A stretch of 32,240 nucleotides of DNA. Source: Azolla pinnata (taxonomy: Eukaryota; Streptophyta; Polypodiopsida; Salviniales; Salviniaceae). Each line of letters opens with the position of its first letter. The stretch's first letter is position 1. A program made the position numbers and the translations under genes. The notes beneath the pieces were generated by a model. The model made no database searches. It was not told the DNA's origin and saw only the letters and a list, made by a program, of their open reading frames with translations. Location of the stretch: the NCBI GenBank assembly GCA_037176905.1, contig JBBBWG010002992.1:1-32240 (forward strand), written 5' to 3'. Shown one piece after another: positions 1 to 12,000 of the stretch.

Positions 1-241
1 GAATGGTGTGAAGGAACCAAATATATTGATTCAACAAGATCAGAAGATTCCAGAGACAACTATCATGACTTTTTGTGGAGCTTATGAAGTTATGAAGTTA
101 ATATAGGCATCTTATGGTTCCACAAATAAGACTGATTTAGACCAATCATGTTCGAAAAAAGGGTGTGTATTGTTCATGACGTTATAGTCATGTCAAAAAT
201 ATTATAAGCACATAATTGAGAGTAAATTTGCCTTTTCTCAG
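1..241 (+). other. intron, 3' part, of the ABC transporter gene
   Basis: AT-rich sequence ending in a pyrimidine-rich acceptor with AG at 240-241. The exon that follows reads in frame into the transporter, so this is taken as the end of an intron whose donor is off the left edge. No other coding segment is visible in it. Confidence 0.6.
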
Positions 242-3200
242 ACTACTATAAGCCTGTCGATGCAACAGAGGCTTACTCAGCACCTACACGAATTTTATCT
301 TAGCAATCGTGTTTATTATGCTTCTTCAGTCCTTGGGGGCCTCTCGAACCCAGATCAGGTGAATGCTAAGTTCCAAACAACCATTTTCTTTGATTTTTTT
401 TGTATGTTGTTTAGATATGCTTGCTTTACCTACTTGTGTAACTTATGTGGCTGGTCAGGTAAGCCTAGACATTTATAATCTGTGCTGCTACACTGTCTCA
501 GGACACTGCTTTGTTATGTATCATGGATTCAAAATTTTCTCTTTTGGCAGCGTATTACAGAAGATATTGCTAAATTTTCTTCAGCAATCAGTGAGTTGTA
601 TTCATACACCTTTAAGCCTGTCCTTGACATCATCTTCTTCACTCGTTCTCTGGCCAAAACGATTGGGTAAGAATATATTCTTTACAAAAAAAGTCAGTGT
701 ATTATATCATATTAAACATTGAAAGTGTTTTACGCTTTCATCTGACAGATACAAGGGCCAGTTTCTTCTTTATGGATACTTCCTCTCTTGTTCTATATTT
801 TTGAGGGCAATTAGTCCACCCCTTGCACTTATGACAACACAAGAAGCAACGCTGTCGGGGAATTTTAGGGCTGCTCATCAACGGTTAGTGTGGAGATTGT
901 TTCAAAGGATATTTAATTGCACTCATTCATACTATCTTCCATGTTTGCTGTTGATGATCATTCGGAAACAATTTAGAAGCAGCTCTATTAGAAAGGTGGA
1001 ATTTATGTACTTTTGATGATGCTTGCATGTTCATAAAAGATTGAAGGAAAATTTCTAGCTGCCTGGAGAGATATGGTTCCAAAGGTTCCTATGTCTCATT
1101 ACCTCTGGCTCTACCTAGGAGGGTAAAAGTCATGAGCTATCTTTGCATGTGTGAAAAACTGTTTCCTTTGTGTTCTGGAAATTGTTTTGCTTTATGGTTG
1201 GCTTAGCATTTTTTGCATTACAGTATATTGACTCACGAATTTAATGCATGAATTATTTAATATTCTGAATGTTAAACAAACTCAACATTGAGTGCATCGT
1301 CAAAACCTTTGGCCTACATCATCACATATGTCATGTATATATTGATGTGGTCGGCATGCATGTAAAGTTCCATAATTTTTGTAACATATGTTCTAGGAGA
1401 ATGCAACAAATATATTTTTCTATTTCTCGTTTACTTCAAATTATAGTTCTTATTTCTTGAACCTGTGGTTTGGGGAGAGATGGCACAATTGAGAACGTAG
1501 TTCACAGTGATGATGCAAATGGTTTAACCGCAACCTAGTGTCAAGTGGCAGATAACTAAGTTAAACTATCTAATTCATATCTAAACCAACGTTGAATGAC
1601 TAGCCCTTATAAGCTTCACAACACATCAAAGATGATAAAAAAATCATATCGAAAAGAGGATGCAAATGTAAAATACATTGTATGTAGAGATCATAGCATT
1701 GACAAAATAACATTGAGATATTATGTGGTAAATAGAATCCTACATGATTCTACTTTATATAACAGAAAGCCACCTGGGAAGAAAGAAGGTAACATGGGTA
1801 GTAAATTCAGGAGTACTGTTCATATGTGGGGCGGTAAAAACTTGCGTCATTGTTCTTGTCTTTGGAGTTGTGAAGCCCAAAGAAGCAGTTAGTTAAAATG
1901 TGAAAGACTGAAATTGATATGGGAGAGAACTGTAGAGTTTTATCTACTTAAAAGGTAATTTTGTCCTTGGTTCCAATCTGTTTCTTATGGGTTCTTCACT
2001 ATGGACATTGCAGTATAGTTTCACATGCAGAGGAAATCGCGTTCAATGATCCTCCAGGTGGTGATACAGAGCGCATAATCCTGAATGATCACTTGCATAA
2101 ACTAATACGACATTCATTTCTTTCAGCAATTCAAAGGTTTCTTCAACAGGTATCTGCTAAAGTCTATAATCTCCTCTACATGTATGATAGTTTTTCTATA
2201 ACTTCTGTTTTGGGAAACCATAAAATTTTCTGCTAATAATATTGTTGGACTGAGCAAGCTCATTGAGTATGTTAAGTTGGCTGGAGATAAAAGTCTTGTC
2301 TGGAAAGAAAGAAGGCATCATTTAAAATATTTAGACTATGAAGGCGTTTTGTAAAAAAGAGATAATTCAGAAACTCTTTAGTTAATGTCCTGTAAAGACT
2401 GTTGCGGATGTTATATGCTGCCTAGTTTATAGTGTTTCTGATAGAGAGGCAAACAGAGCACATCTATTACTTATGAAATCAGTGGCAAACTCATAAGAGG
2501 ATGAACCTTATTATTGTACTGTGCAAGGTGTTGTCCTCTGCCGTATTAAGAAGCCTTAGGCTCTTACAAATTCAAGAATATAGCTATCCCTTTGTCACCT
2601 TGTGTGAAGACATGCTTCCTTCAACTTTCTGAGTCATTAGCGACAACATTCTGTTTCTGTGTGAAGAGGGATGTGCTTGTTCTAGCTTATTTCACTGCAT
2701 GAAGTATTGTGCAATTGATTATTATGCATGCAAACTGGTAACTACAGAGATAGCGCCGCAATACATTAGTGTAGTTATGCATGTCTTCCATATCAGCATC
2801 CCTGGCTGTAAAAAGCAAAAGCAAACTAACTCCTAGTGCATTAGAATTTGTGCAAAAATTGTGATTCACACGTTAGTTCTACCTGGTTTTTGTCTACTGA
2901 TCATCTTTTCAGGTGGCAGATGGCTACCTTGTCAAATATACTGCTTCTGTTATAGGACTCAGTGTATTTGCAGCACCATTCTATTTCAGTAAGGAGGTAT
3001 GATTAGCCTCTTGTTATTTACATCATTTTATCGGTTAGATGGTTATTTTCTTGTGTAAGCATATCTGTGTCAATCTGTACAGAAAGACAATTTATTATCG
3101 ACTGGAGAATACATACGCGCGATGCGTTTAATGATGGTAATATTCTGGCTGACACATTCAGGAAATCTTATATATCGATAATATCACAAAAGCTCATTTT

Positions 3201-5642
3201 ACAGCTATTATGTGCTTTTTAACTCCAGAATACATCCAAAGCTATTGGTCAGCTTGTCTTGATCTATAAACGACTAACATCGCTAGCTGCATTCACATCC
3301 CGGGTTTCAGAAATTCTGGAGTCTGTAAGTTCTGTCATTATAATTAAAATGAGGGACTGGAGCTCTGCGGACATTTAACTTTTTTCTTATTCTGCTCATA
3401 TAGGTTAGGCAACTTAGTATAGAACATAAGACGAATGGGAGATACCCAGTAAGGCGTCAACTTCCAAGTGCAACCAAATATGACTTCACATATACACCAC
3501 CCATGATTACTGATAGTGATACTATACTGTATGTGTTTTCTTGGTGTAAATATGCATGAATCCGAAAACAAGAGTAAGCTACAAGGTTAATTTGTCTTCA
3601 AATTTGCAGTTTCGAAAATGTAACCATATGTACGCCAGATGGAATGCTATTGGTACGAGAACTTAGCTTTGAGGTTGTACCTGGTCACTCAGTGATCATC
3701 ATGGGGCCTAATGGAAGGTGAAGACAATGCAAAACTCATTAGATCTATGTCCTACCATTTAGTTGAAATAAAGAGGTGTCAAAAATACTACATTGACTTA
3801 GTTTTACATGTTCAAACAGTACACAATTGACCTTCTAGCATTGAACGAATTCTTCCATTCACTAGAGCATTATATTGAGTCTAACTCGGTCATGAGTTCT
3901 TTTTTTTTCTTCTAATTATGTAGCTTACCAGACAAATAGTTAGGTATATGGTTTAACGTGGTTAGATTTTTAAGGCAATGTTTATCAATGGCTGCATTAT
4001 CTTTTTCTTGAATTGCAGTGGTAAATCTTCCTTGCTTCGGGTCCTAGCAGAACTATGGCCTTTACAAAGTGGGATTATAAAAAGACCACCACGGCAGAAA
4101 ATATTCTATCTTTCTCAGGTTCATTACTGTCCTTAGGGAATGAACAAGGACAAATTATTTTTAGGTCTGATGTTATCATTTTACAGAAACCTTATGTCAT
4201 ACAAGGCACTTTGAGAGATCAAGTCCGTTATCCAGCCGTGCCTGCAAGTTTATCTACAGACCAGCACGTTAGCTTGGATTCTGCCGTATCAGATGATGCA
4301 CGGGTTATGGAAGCCCTTCATTCTACAGATTTGGGATATTTAGTTCATCGTGGTGATGGTCTTGATCAAATCCAGGTCAGGAACCGCTCATATATTGCAA
4401 CCTCAAAGTTACCCTGCTGTTCAATTTATCTTATTATTGATATTATGGTCAAATGCAATGCAGAACTGGGAAGAGACTCTATCAGGTGGAGAAAAACAGC
4501 GCTTAGCCATATCCCGCTTGTTATACAATAATCCCAGGTAGTCATCTATTTGATGTATTTTGAAAATGATTTTTAACTTTGAATTCCTGATTCAAAGAGG
4601 CTTTATGATTTTCCTGAAGATTTGCTATATTAGACGAGTGCACATCAGCTGTTAGTGCAGATGGAGAGGAAAAACTCTATAAACAGCTTTACATGCATGG
4701 CATCACAATGCTTTCAATAGCACATCGCCCAGCTTTGAAAAGGTAAAGACAACTGTCCTGTTTGCAGCTTAATTAGTAGTTTTTCTTGATTAATGTACAA
4801 CCAAAAAAGCCTTGACAATATTGAGAAGGTCAATACTTTTTGACTCACTTCAATTAGTCTTTCATCAAATCCAATATCAATGCCCAATCCATATAATACA
4901 ATACTGGTCACATATCAAGAAGATACAATACTGGACCCATTTATATTATGGTCAAGGAACTAATTGTTAATGTAAAATAACTCTATTCTTCTCATTATAG
5001 GACTCCTGGACTGCAAAGACATCTTAATTTGTTTTACTGACCACTGTTGCACTGTTATAAGCAAGAAACCATAATATTGCGCTAGCACATTTTTTTACCT
5101 TCTCTTTTCTCTACAAAGAAGTCAATTTCAGTCGATTAGAGTATTCATGCATAATATTCATGTGTATATATCTCCATGTATGATGGTAAGAAGGTAAATA
5201 AAGGCTGATTCCATCTTCATTAGGATACAATCCCAGTTTAACTTTCGTCTTGTATTTTTATCATCACATTGTCAGCTACCCATACTGCCTACCCAATATA
5301 AACTGCTGTTTTGTAGATGTCTGCCTATTTAGCATATTGTGTAAGGTTCGCAAGTTCACGTAATGCTTTGTGGACGCCTCTGTCAGAGGCTCTTTTACCT
5401 ATTAATGTACTATTACTTGATAAGGTTCTGCAATCTTTTCTGCCAGTTGATTTGGTGTGCAATGCATGTTCATTTAGGAATTATAAGATAATTTCACTTA
5501 AAGCCTGTTTGCAACAGTCTGAAGTGAATATATATGTGGATTTTTTAGGTATCACAAGGTTATCTTGCATGTCAGTGATGGGCAATCGATCGGTTCTTGG
5601 AGACTTGAAAACCTGGAGAATTCAGATGCAACACCACCCTGA
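242..5642 (+). CDS. Subfamily D (peroxisomal-type) ABC half-transporter, 5'-partial
   Basis: Exons: 242-358, 551-666, 749-883, 2014-2149, 2913-2996, 3083-3136, 3229-3324, 3404-3528, 3610-3717, 4019-4118, 4187-4375, 4464-4537, 4620-4742, 5549-5642. They join without a frame break into the last 516 residues; roughly 130-140 N-terminal residues should lie upstream if the protein is PMP70-sized. The first half is the ABCD transmembrane domain, including the EAA-like stretch SHAEEIAF. The nucleotide-binding domain has Walker A GPNGSGKSS (about 320-328), signature LSGGE (426-430), Walker B FAILDE (446-451) and switch His in SIAHRPAL (480), so ATPase activity should be intact. Family members import fatty acyl-CoAs or related acids into peroxisomes. 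By memory the sequence is closer to animal PMP70/ALDP than to Arabidopsis ABCD1 (signature LSLGE) or plastid ABCD2. Because the start is missing, the C-terminal half of a full-size transporter cannot be excluded. Confidence 0.87.
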
Positions 5643-5805
5643 CACCGCGTATGTTGAAGTGAGCAGAAAGTCTGATCGTGTTTATAAGAGACTTGTACAG
5701 TGGTTATCAATTTCCATGCAATATATACTGGGAGGGCGGCATATTATTGACAACATCAATTAGGAGCGTTTCCTAAAGGGGCGGTATGTTATGATCATTA
5801 TAGGT

Positions 5806-5811
5806 AATAAA
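5806..5811 (+). terminator. candidate poly(A) signal AATAAA of the ABC transporter gene
   Basis: A canonical AATAAA lies about 165 nt after the stop codon ending at 5642, a normal distance for a plant 3' UTR. Plant poly(A) signals are degenerate, so this is only a candidate. Confidence 0.35.
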
Positions 5812-6480
5812 TACGAGGGTCTCCACTGCTTGCAGAATCATCGGATGCAAGTGTATTTCGCAAAGCTTTTCGAAATGCCTTTACCTTGCAGTTGATGTTT
5901 TTCCTGTTATTTCTTCATATTTCTCAATGCTTCAACATTTGCTTTCTAACTGAGATAGACTTTATGGATGCAATTTCACACCTTCAATGCGTTGATGGCA
6001 TAGCGCACATGGTGATGCAAGATGATGACTAGACTTAAGTTGAGCAACCTAGCCTTGAAGAAGGAAAATCGGTAGAAACGCCCATGAATAAGAATTTGAC
6101 CTCGAGAGCACTGAAAATTTGAACCCACCACCTCTTGTGGCATTAATCTAAAAGCTCACTGGAGGCATGGCAATGGATATGCTGTCTTTTCTCTCATGCA
6201 AGTTCCTTTGGTGGTTCAGTCATAAGCTTCATTGTTTGCAAAGCTCAGACAAAGTTTCCTATGTCGAGATGAGTCATAAGCTTCATTCCTATGCAAAGCT
6301 CAGACAAAGTTTCCTATGTCGAGATGAGTTAATGAGTAGGCGGAGTTGGCATTGGGAACTTGCCGAAGATATCGTACGCATTGACATGATTGAGGTTTGA
6401 TGGGATCGAAGAAAGCACGTAGGGATTGCGATACGCTTTGGTTGGCAAGGTCGAATCAAGACGTATAAAGAATAGGACAA
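5812..6480. other. intergenic, no gene seen
   Basis: No ORF with recognisable content. A stretch at about 6110-6160 reads like a degraded repeat, but I cannot name it. It contains the 54-bp tandem duplication listed separately. Confidence 0.5.
6220..6328. repeat. 54/55-bp tandem duplication
   Basis: Two adjacent copies, 6220-6273 and 6274-6328, both begin TCATAAGCTTCATT and end CCTATGTCGAGATGAG. They differ by a few bases and one indel near position 15 of the unit. The high identity indicates a recent local duplication. A short ORF runs through both copies but has no family resemblance. Confidence 0.9.
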
Positions 6481-7040
6481 GGTACAGAATAGATCTCATG
6501 CGATTAGATTAGATCGGAGCCGATCGGAACCAAGCACGGATCGAAACAGATCTACTAAATCACCATTCGTACTTGAATTGTCAAATCAGAACAGAAGCTA
6601 CGAGAACACGATTGGCAAGAACCAATAACGCCTAGATTGGATTACGGCCGATGTAAGGACCGACAAGGTTTCGAGCTGATTATGTTCCATCGGACCGAAA
6701 TCACAACTGATCCGAGCTGCTCAAAAACCGAATCGATTAGGACAAGACTAATCACAGATTGACGGGGCAGTGAGTGGATAACATCGGATCGGATTTAGGA
6801 TAGAACCAGCCAGCGGCATCTGGTCCCAGATGAGAATAGAAGCAAGCGAAGCGATGCGAAAGTGAACCGACCGAATTGATCAGAACAGATCCAATCATTC
6901 GGAAGGACGTAGAAGCACGCTGATCGAATCGGAACAGAAGCCTATATAAGGATCGATACGGCACATAAACGGAGTATACATTCGATCGGAGCGATTGATT
7001 AGAATCGAACCGATTCGATCGAATCGAAGATTAGTTTTCT
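6480..7040. repeat. GATCGGA/TCGAATCG-rich island, possible old transposon or LTR fragment
   Basis: About 560 bp is densely packed with variants of GATCGGA, CGATCGGA and CGAATCGG (for example near 6503, 6512, 6786, 6925, 6988 and 7010), and GAACAGAAGC occurs twice (near 6589 and 6932). The composition differs from the AT-rich flanks. No ORF or terminal repeat is clear. It could be a degraded LTR with its own TATA box, or simply the promoter of the downstream gene. Confidence 0.4.
6943..6950 (+). promoter_or_regulatory. TATA-box-like element TATATAAG
   Basis: TATATAAG is followed by about 1.5 kb of increasingly pyrimidine-rich DNA that looks like a plant 5' leader. It could start the receptor-kinase transcript, whose ATG is at 9081, if that leader is long and spliced. 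It could equally be the TATA box of an old LTR. Confidence 0.35.
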
Positions 7041-7061
7041 CTAAAATGGGAAAAAATTCCT

Positions 7062-7088
7062 TGAATGAATGAATGAATGAATGAATGA
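7062..7088. repeat. (GAAT)n microsatellite
   Basis: About six copies of GAAT, ending in a short GAAA run; directly visible. Confidence 0.9.
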
Positions 7089-7099
7089 AAGAAAGAATG

Positions 7100-9080
7100 G
7101 TCAGCTTCTTCATATTTGGTTGATTCAGGTCTTGGGTTCGATCAGCAGCACCGTCATCTTCTTTCTCTGTCTGTTCTGTCTCTCTCTCTCGCTTGTCTGA
7201 ACAGTGAATCGATAAAAGCTCTGACACAGAGAAGCAGGCGCCATTGAAGCTCCTTTAGATTTCGGGGGCGACATAAAAGGTCATGGAAATCCTTGATTGA
7301 AAGCTTATCCTCGGCCCCTTCCTCTCTGCTTCTCTCTCTCTCTCTCTCCCTCCCTGCTCCCCTGTAAATTCTCTGCATCGCCATAGCTCAGATTTGGAGT
7401 AAACCATCCATCAGATTTCGGAGCACTGTACAGGAACACATTCTCCCACCATAGCTCCGTTGTTTCTGTTTCTGTTCTCCTCCTCTAATTAGGGCTTTGC
7501 ATTTGTTCCTACTGCTGCGAGCTGAAAGGAAAGAAGGCTCCGTTTGTCTCTCCACTCTCTTCTTCTTCTTGTGCTGCTGCTGCTACTCTCTTCTTTTGCT
7601 CTTTTGTTCTTTTATACATTTTCTCGCTCGCTTTATACATCATCGCAGGAAAGAGGAAAAGAAGGCCAATCAATAAGAAGAACAAGAACAAGGGGGTGGG
7701 GCATTGATCCCCTGACCCACATCTCTCAAAGAGACAGACAGACAGCTATCATCGCTCTGTAATTCATTATGCTGCTAGTATGCGGAAGCAAATACAAAAG
7801 CAATAAGCTATGCAGAAGACTGTGACGGATTTGTGTATGTATGTATCTATGATTGCAATGTTAGCCATTCTGCCCAGCATTCCTGCAACTGTGTTTTCTG
7901 CTTGTAAGAGCGAGGGAGGGGAAGAGGTCAAGATGTATCACACTTTCTGAGCTTGTGAAAGCTCTGTATTTCAATTGAAGTAAGTTGGGAAGGCGCCATT
8001 AGGCACTGGAATAGATAACATGTAGCAAAGAAAGATTCACTTAGAGGAAATGTAACTCCGTCTTGCTTATTTACGCTCAAGGGCTCTGTGTAATTGAAAT
8101 TCTGCGAAGAAGGGACAGTTGGGTCCTCTGGTTTGCTTCTCCTAGCAGCTAGAGAAGAACCATCAATACTTGTTATGGTAACAGAAAGAATTCAGTAATG
8201 ACCCGAAGCTTGTCACTGTGTGGTTCAAACCTTTGATGTTCTGAAGCTCGAGACATGGAGGTCATCCTACAGGTTGGAGCTTTTGTCTGCTACTCTTGGG
8301 CTCCATGTCCCCCTAACATTAATGGATCCAGTAGTTATTTATTATTGTGTTTTGGATTATAGCTTATCATTAGAGCATTTGAAACTCATGTAGTCCATCC
8401 AATAGTACTGCTCTTTTGATTTTGGATTTCTGGGTTTCATGGCCTCACTTGCTTCTTATAAATACGAGACAATGTATGGATGACCTTGAATTCAAGCGTG
8501 GTCCATTGTTCTTCATCCATTCTTGTTTCTTCTTTCTTCATATATTATGAGTCATAGATTCTGGAAACAAGCTTCAATTTTGAGCTTTTGAATGGAATGT
8601 GTAGATATTGGAGAGAGAGAACATTTGACCTGTATACATTGTTAAGAGGAGATAGCAATGGCTTGTGAATGGAATCCATAACTTGAAGGAGGCGCATGAG
8701 ACTAGAATGATGTATACTGATAAGAGAAGCTCTATGGCACTTGGATAGAAAACTTTGATAGTGGATTGAATTCATGGAAGAGCTAGAAGATCCATATGTC
8801 ACTACAGATCGAATATACAATCCTAGAGGGGGATACATTTACAGTGATTGAATGTGCTCCATCGAGGCAGAACATTAGACCTTTGGTTTTTCTGTGTAAA
8901 AATACAGGTGTCTTATGTCTCTGCATGTATGTATATGCCATTGCAACTTTTTAATGCTGATGAATAGCAATCACTTGAATGTTTTTCAATGACAGAACCT
9001 CGTTGTATTTGTATTCTCCAGTAGAAGAGGAACTTACTAATCTCTTGTTCTGTGCCATGTTCTGTTTAGGACATTTCTCA
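7100..9080 (+). other. probable promoter and 5' leader of the receptor kinase gene
   Basis: There is no protein-coding exon I can support. Between 7150 and 7620 the + strand is rich in CT runs, including a (TC)n tract at 7330-7348, and has a TAATTAGGGCTTTG stretch near 7488, typical of plant 5' UTRs. An acceptor-like TTTAG at 9065-9069 just before the ATG suggests a spliced leader. The small ORFs here lie in low-complexity sequence. Confidence 0.4.
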
Positions 9081-12000
9081 ATGAAGACAATGAGACTAAA
9101 AAGGTCTATCTTATTGTACATTGTAATCCTTGGATTATTGAATATCTCGAGTTTATCTCTAACTCCTGATGGTATGTCTATTTGATCCCTTTAAGACAAT
9201 GTTGTAGATTCTTATTTTTCCAGGCCAGGTTTGTTTAATACTATTCTCGATATATGGATGCTCAGGTGAATCGCTACTAGCATTTAAAATGAATCTGAGG
9301 AATTGGGAGCAAGTGTTATCTCAATGGAAGGCAGATGATGTAAGCCCATGTCATTGGCGGGGAGTTACTTGTGACAGCCATACAGGCCGAGTGGTGTCTC
9401 TGTAAGTATCAGGATTTTTCAAGAAATCAATTATGATTGAAACTATGTAACAGAGTATTGTCAAACAGGAATCTAGCTTCTGCAAAGTTATGGGGAAGTA
9501 TTTCTCCTAATCTTGGAAATCTCGATCAATTGCAGAAATTGTAAGTTGAGAAAGCTCCCATGGGAAATTCTGCCACGTCTATTATGATATTTCTGTTTTT
9601 CAATGGGAACTTCTAACGAGAGAATTTCTATGGCAGGGCTCTTTATCAAAATAGTCTTTATGGTCCTATTCCTGCAACCATTGGAAACTGCTCCCACTTG
9701 AAAGTTTTGTGAGTTTAGCTTTTCTATTTCTACATTTTGTAAGCTGTCTATGTTTTAATGGAAACTTTTCTAATAAAAGCTCCCTTGACCAGATTTAGAA
9801 TTATGAGCCATAGAGATAGCTGTCGAACTGTGTATAAATAATTAATTAATTTTTCCAAATTTATACGGTAAAGTTCATTTACAAGATCTTAAAAAACTTT
9901 GAGAAAAATATGGGACAAATCTTAATCTTCTGAATTGTGACAATGTGGTCATTACTTTGGTACGCCAATATTGAATTTAAATGAATAACTTAATGATGAT
10001 GGGACCTTCAAAAAATGTTTCGCTGGGAGGGAATCCGGATCAATAGGATATCCATGATCACTTGAAAATTGCTTTTGATGCCGGAAAAGTAATTTGTCAA
10101 ACTTGTTTCTTGCGACCTTGTTTCTGCATCAACAAGGTTCAAGTTATAAAGAGAAATAGGGGTTGTAGACAATTATTCAACATTATCAAGAAGTTCAATC
10201 CAATTTTCCTTATATGCAAGACATGCAAGGCAATCACTTATCACATACTAGTTCCCCATATGCTGAGTTGAGTTGACTTAGCTGGAATTCATTTATGTGA
10301 TTATTCTGATGAGTTTACTGAGCTAATGACTTTCTACATGGGACTGATATTTCTGAAAACCCATGTATTTTGAATTGCATCTGTAAGTGAGGAAACATGT
10401 TTACTAAATCTGAACATTCTCTCCCTAGCAGACTTTTGCAGGACAATTATATGAGCGGGCACATTCCAATAGAGCTAGGTCAACTGACAGAACTCAACAT
10501 CTTGTACGTCTACATGGTGAAACCATTCGATTCTCTCACATGAAACAATTTTACTGCAAGCTCAAACTTTATGAACATTTTATAATCAGGGATATATCAA
10601 GCAACTCGCTGAGTGGAACAATTCCTGAATCTCTTGGGAATCTCCATAATTTGACAAGTTTGTAAGCACACTATCTAGTTTCCATTTTCCTTCTCAGAAT
10701 TTAAAGTTGCTCTGCATTGTTCTCAAGAGGCTATGCATAAGTATACATTTTCGAAGAGTCACCAGATAGAGCTTCTAGTTTCTTTTAATATTTTTTTATT
10801 TGTTTTTCAGCAATGTCTCAACAAACTTCTTGCGAGGTGAAATCCCGGAAAATGGAGTTATGAGAAAGTTTGGACAGTATTCGTAAGTTCTTTGTTGACT
10901 TAATGTTCTGAAGTTTCTTTTTATACTTCTCCAACAAAGCTAGATGTAAGAAATCATGAACCAGGTTCATTGGAAACATGGCTCTCTGTGGGCAGCAAGT
11001 GGGTGAGATTTGCAAAAGTTCTCTAGAAGGGCCTTCTATTATCTCAAATTTTTCATCTTCTCCATTGGAGGATCTTCCAAGGCCTCCATTTGGTAATTTG
11101 CTCATTTACCTGGTTTTCACTTTCTCACTCTTTAACATTGGAAAATTGCATATGATTGAACCTAACTTCCAACAGGTTTGACCAAGACCCCTTCCAGATT
11201 ATCGACAGAGGTGTTGATTGGTGCTGTAGTTGCAGTTGGTCTAACCCTTTTCATTGCATTGATTTGTTTTTGGGGATGCGTATTGTACCATAAATATGGG
11301 AAAAAGCTCAAGTCCCATGAAGAAGGTGGAGATGACGGTACGTTTCGATTTCAACATGGATTTCCGATGGCAACCTGTTTGTATAAGTTGTCTGTTAAAA
11401 GTAGTTTTCAACAATATTCGGAAGGAGATTGTTAGTTAATGGGCAACAGTGCAGTTTGTAGTGTGAAAGTCTATTTAGTAGGTCTAAAATTCAGTAAAGT
11501 AATATTCTATTCAGTAAAAATCCACCATACCAAGATACTTTGGATTGCTGTTTCCGTTCAGCTTAAACAGAGAGTTTCTGAACTTGGCCAAAATATCTTA
11601 TAGCTCACAAACACCTCTATCTATTTACTTTTGGAGTATCAGTTGCTGATTGACAGTGGTACACTTACAATATCTAGTGCTGCTGATTCAGCAATTTGAG
11701 TTCCCATTTGACAAAAAACTGAGCTTTTATGCATAGCATATCTCTTATGTTTGAAATTAGTGGAAATAAGATGCATTGAAATATTTCAGTAGGCTGAGTG
11801 TGGTTTGAGTCATGCTTTTTAAGTTCACATTAATATCCATTACTGATGTAATACAGCTGTGAAAATGTGGTGCTATCATAATCACAACTCATTTTATGCT
11901 TCTATAGGTGCTGCAATGGTAGTCATATTCCATGGTGACATACCCTACACATCCAAAGAAATACTTCGAAGAATTGATCAACTTAACGAGGCCCATATAA

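Noticed and set aside
1596..1892. 98-aa ORF in the 1.1-kb intron of the ABC transporter
   Set aside because: The transporter frame joins cleanly from 883 to 2014 without it, and the protein has no recognisable features.
10062..10271. 69-aa Cys-containing ORF in the LRR kinase intron
   Set aside because: The LRR repeats splice across it at exact 72-nt periodicity, and its sequence matches no family I know.
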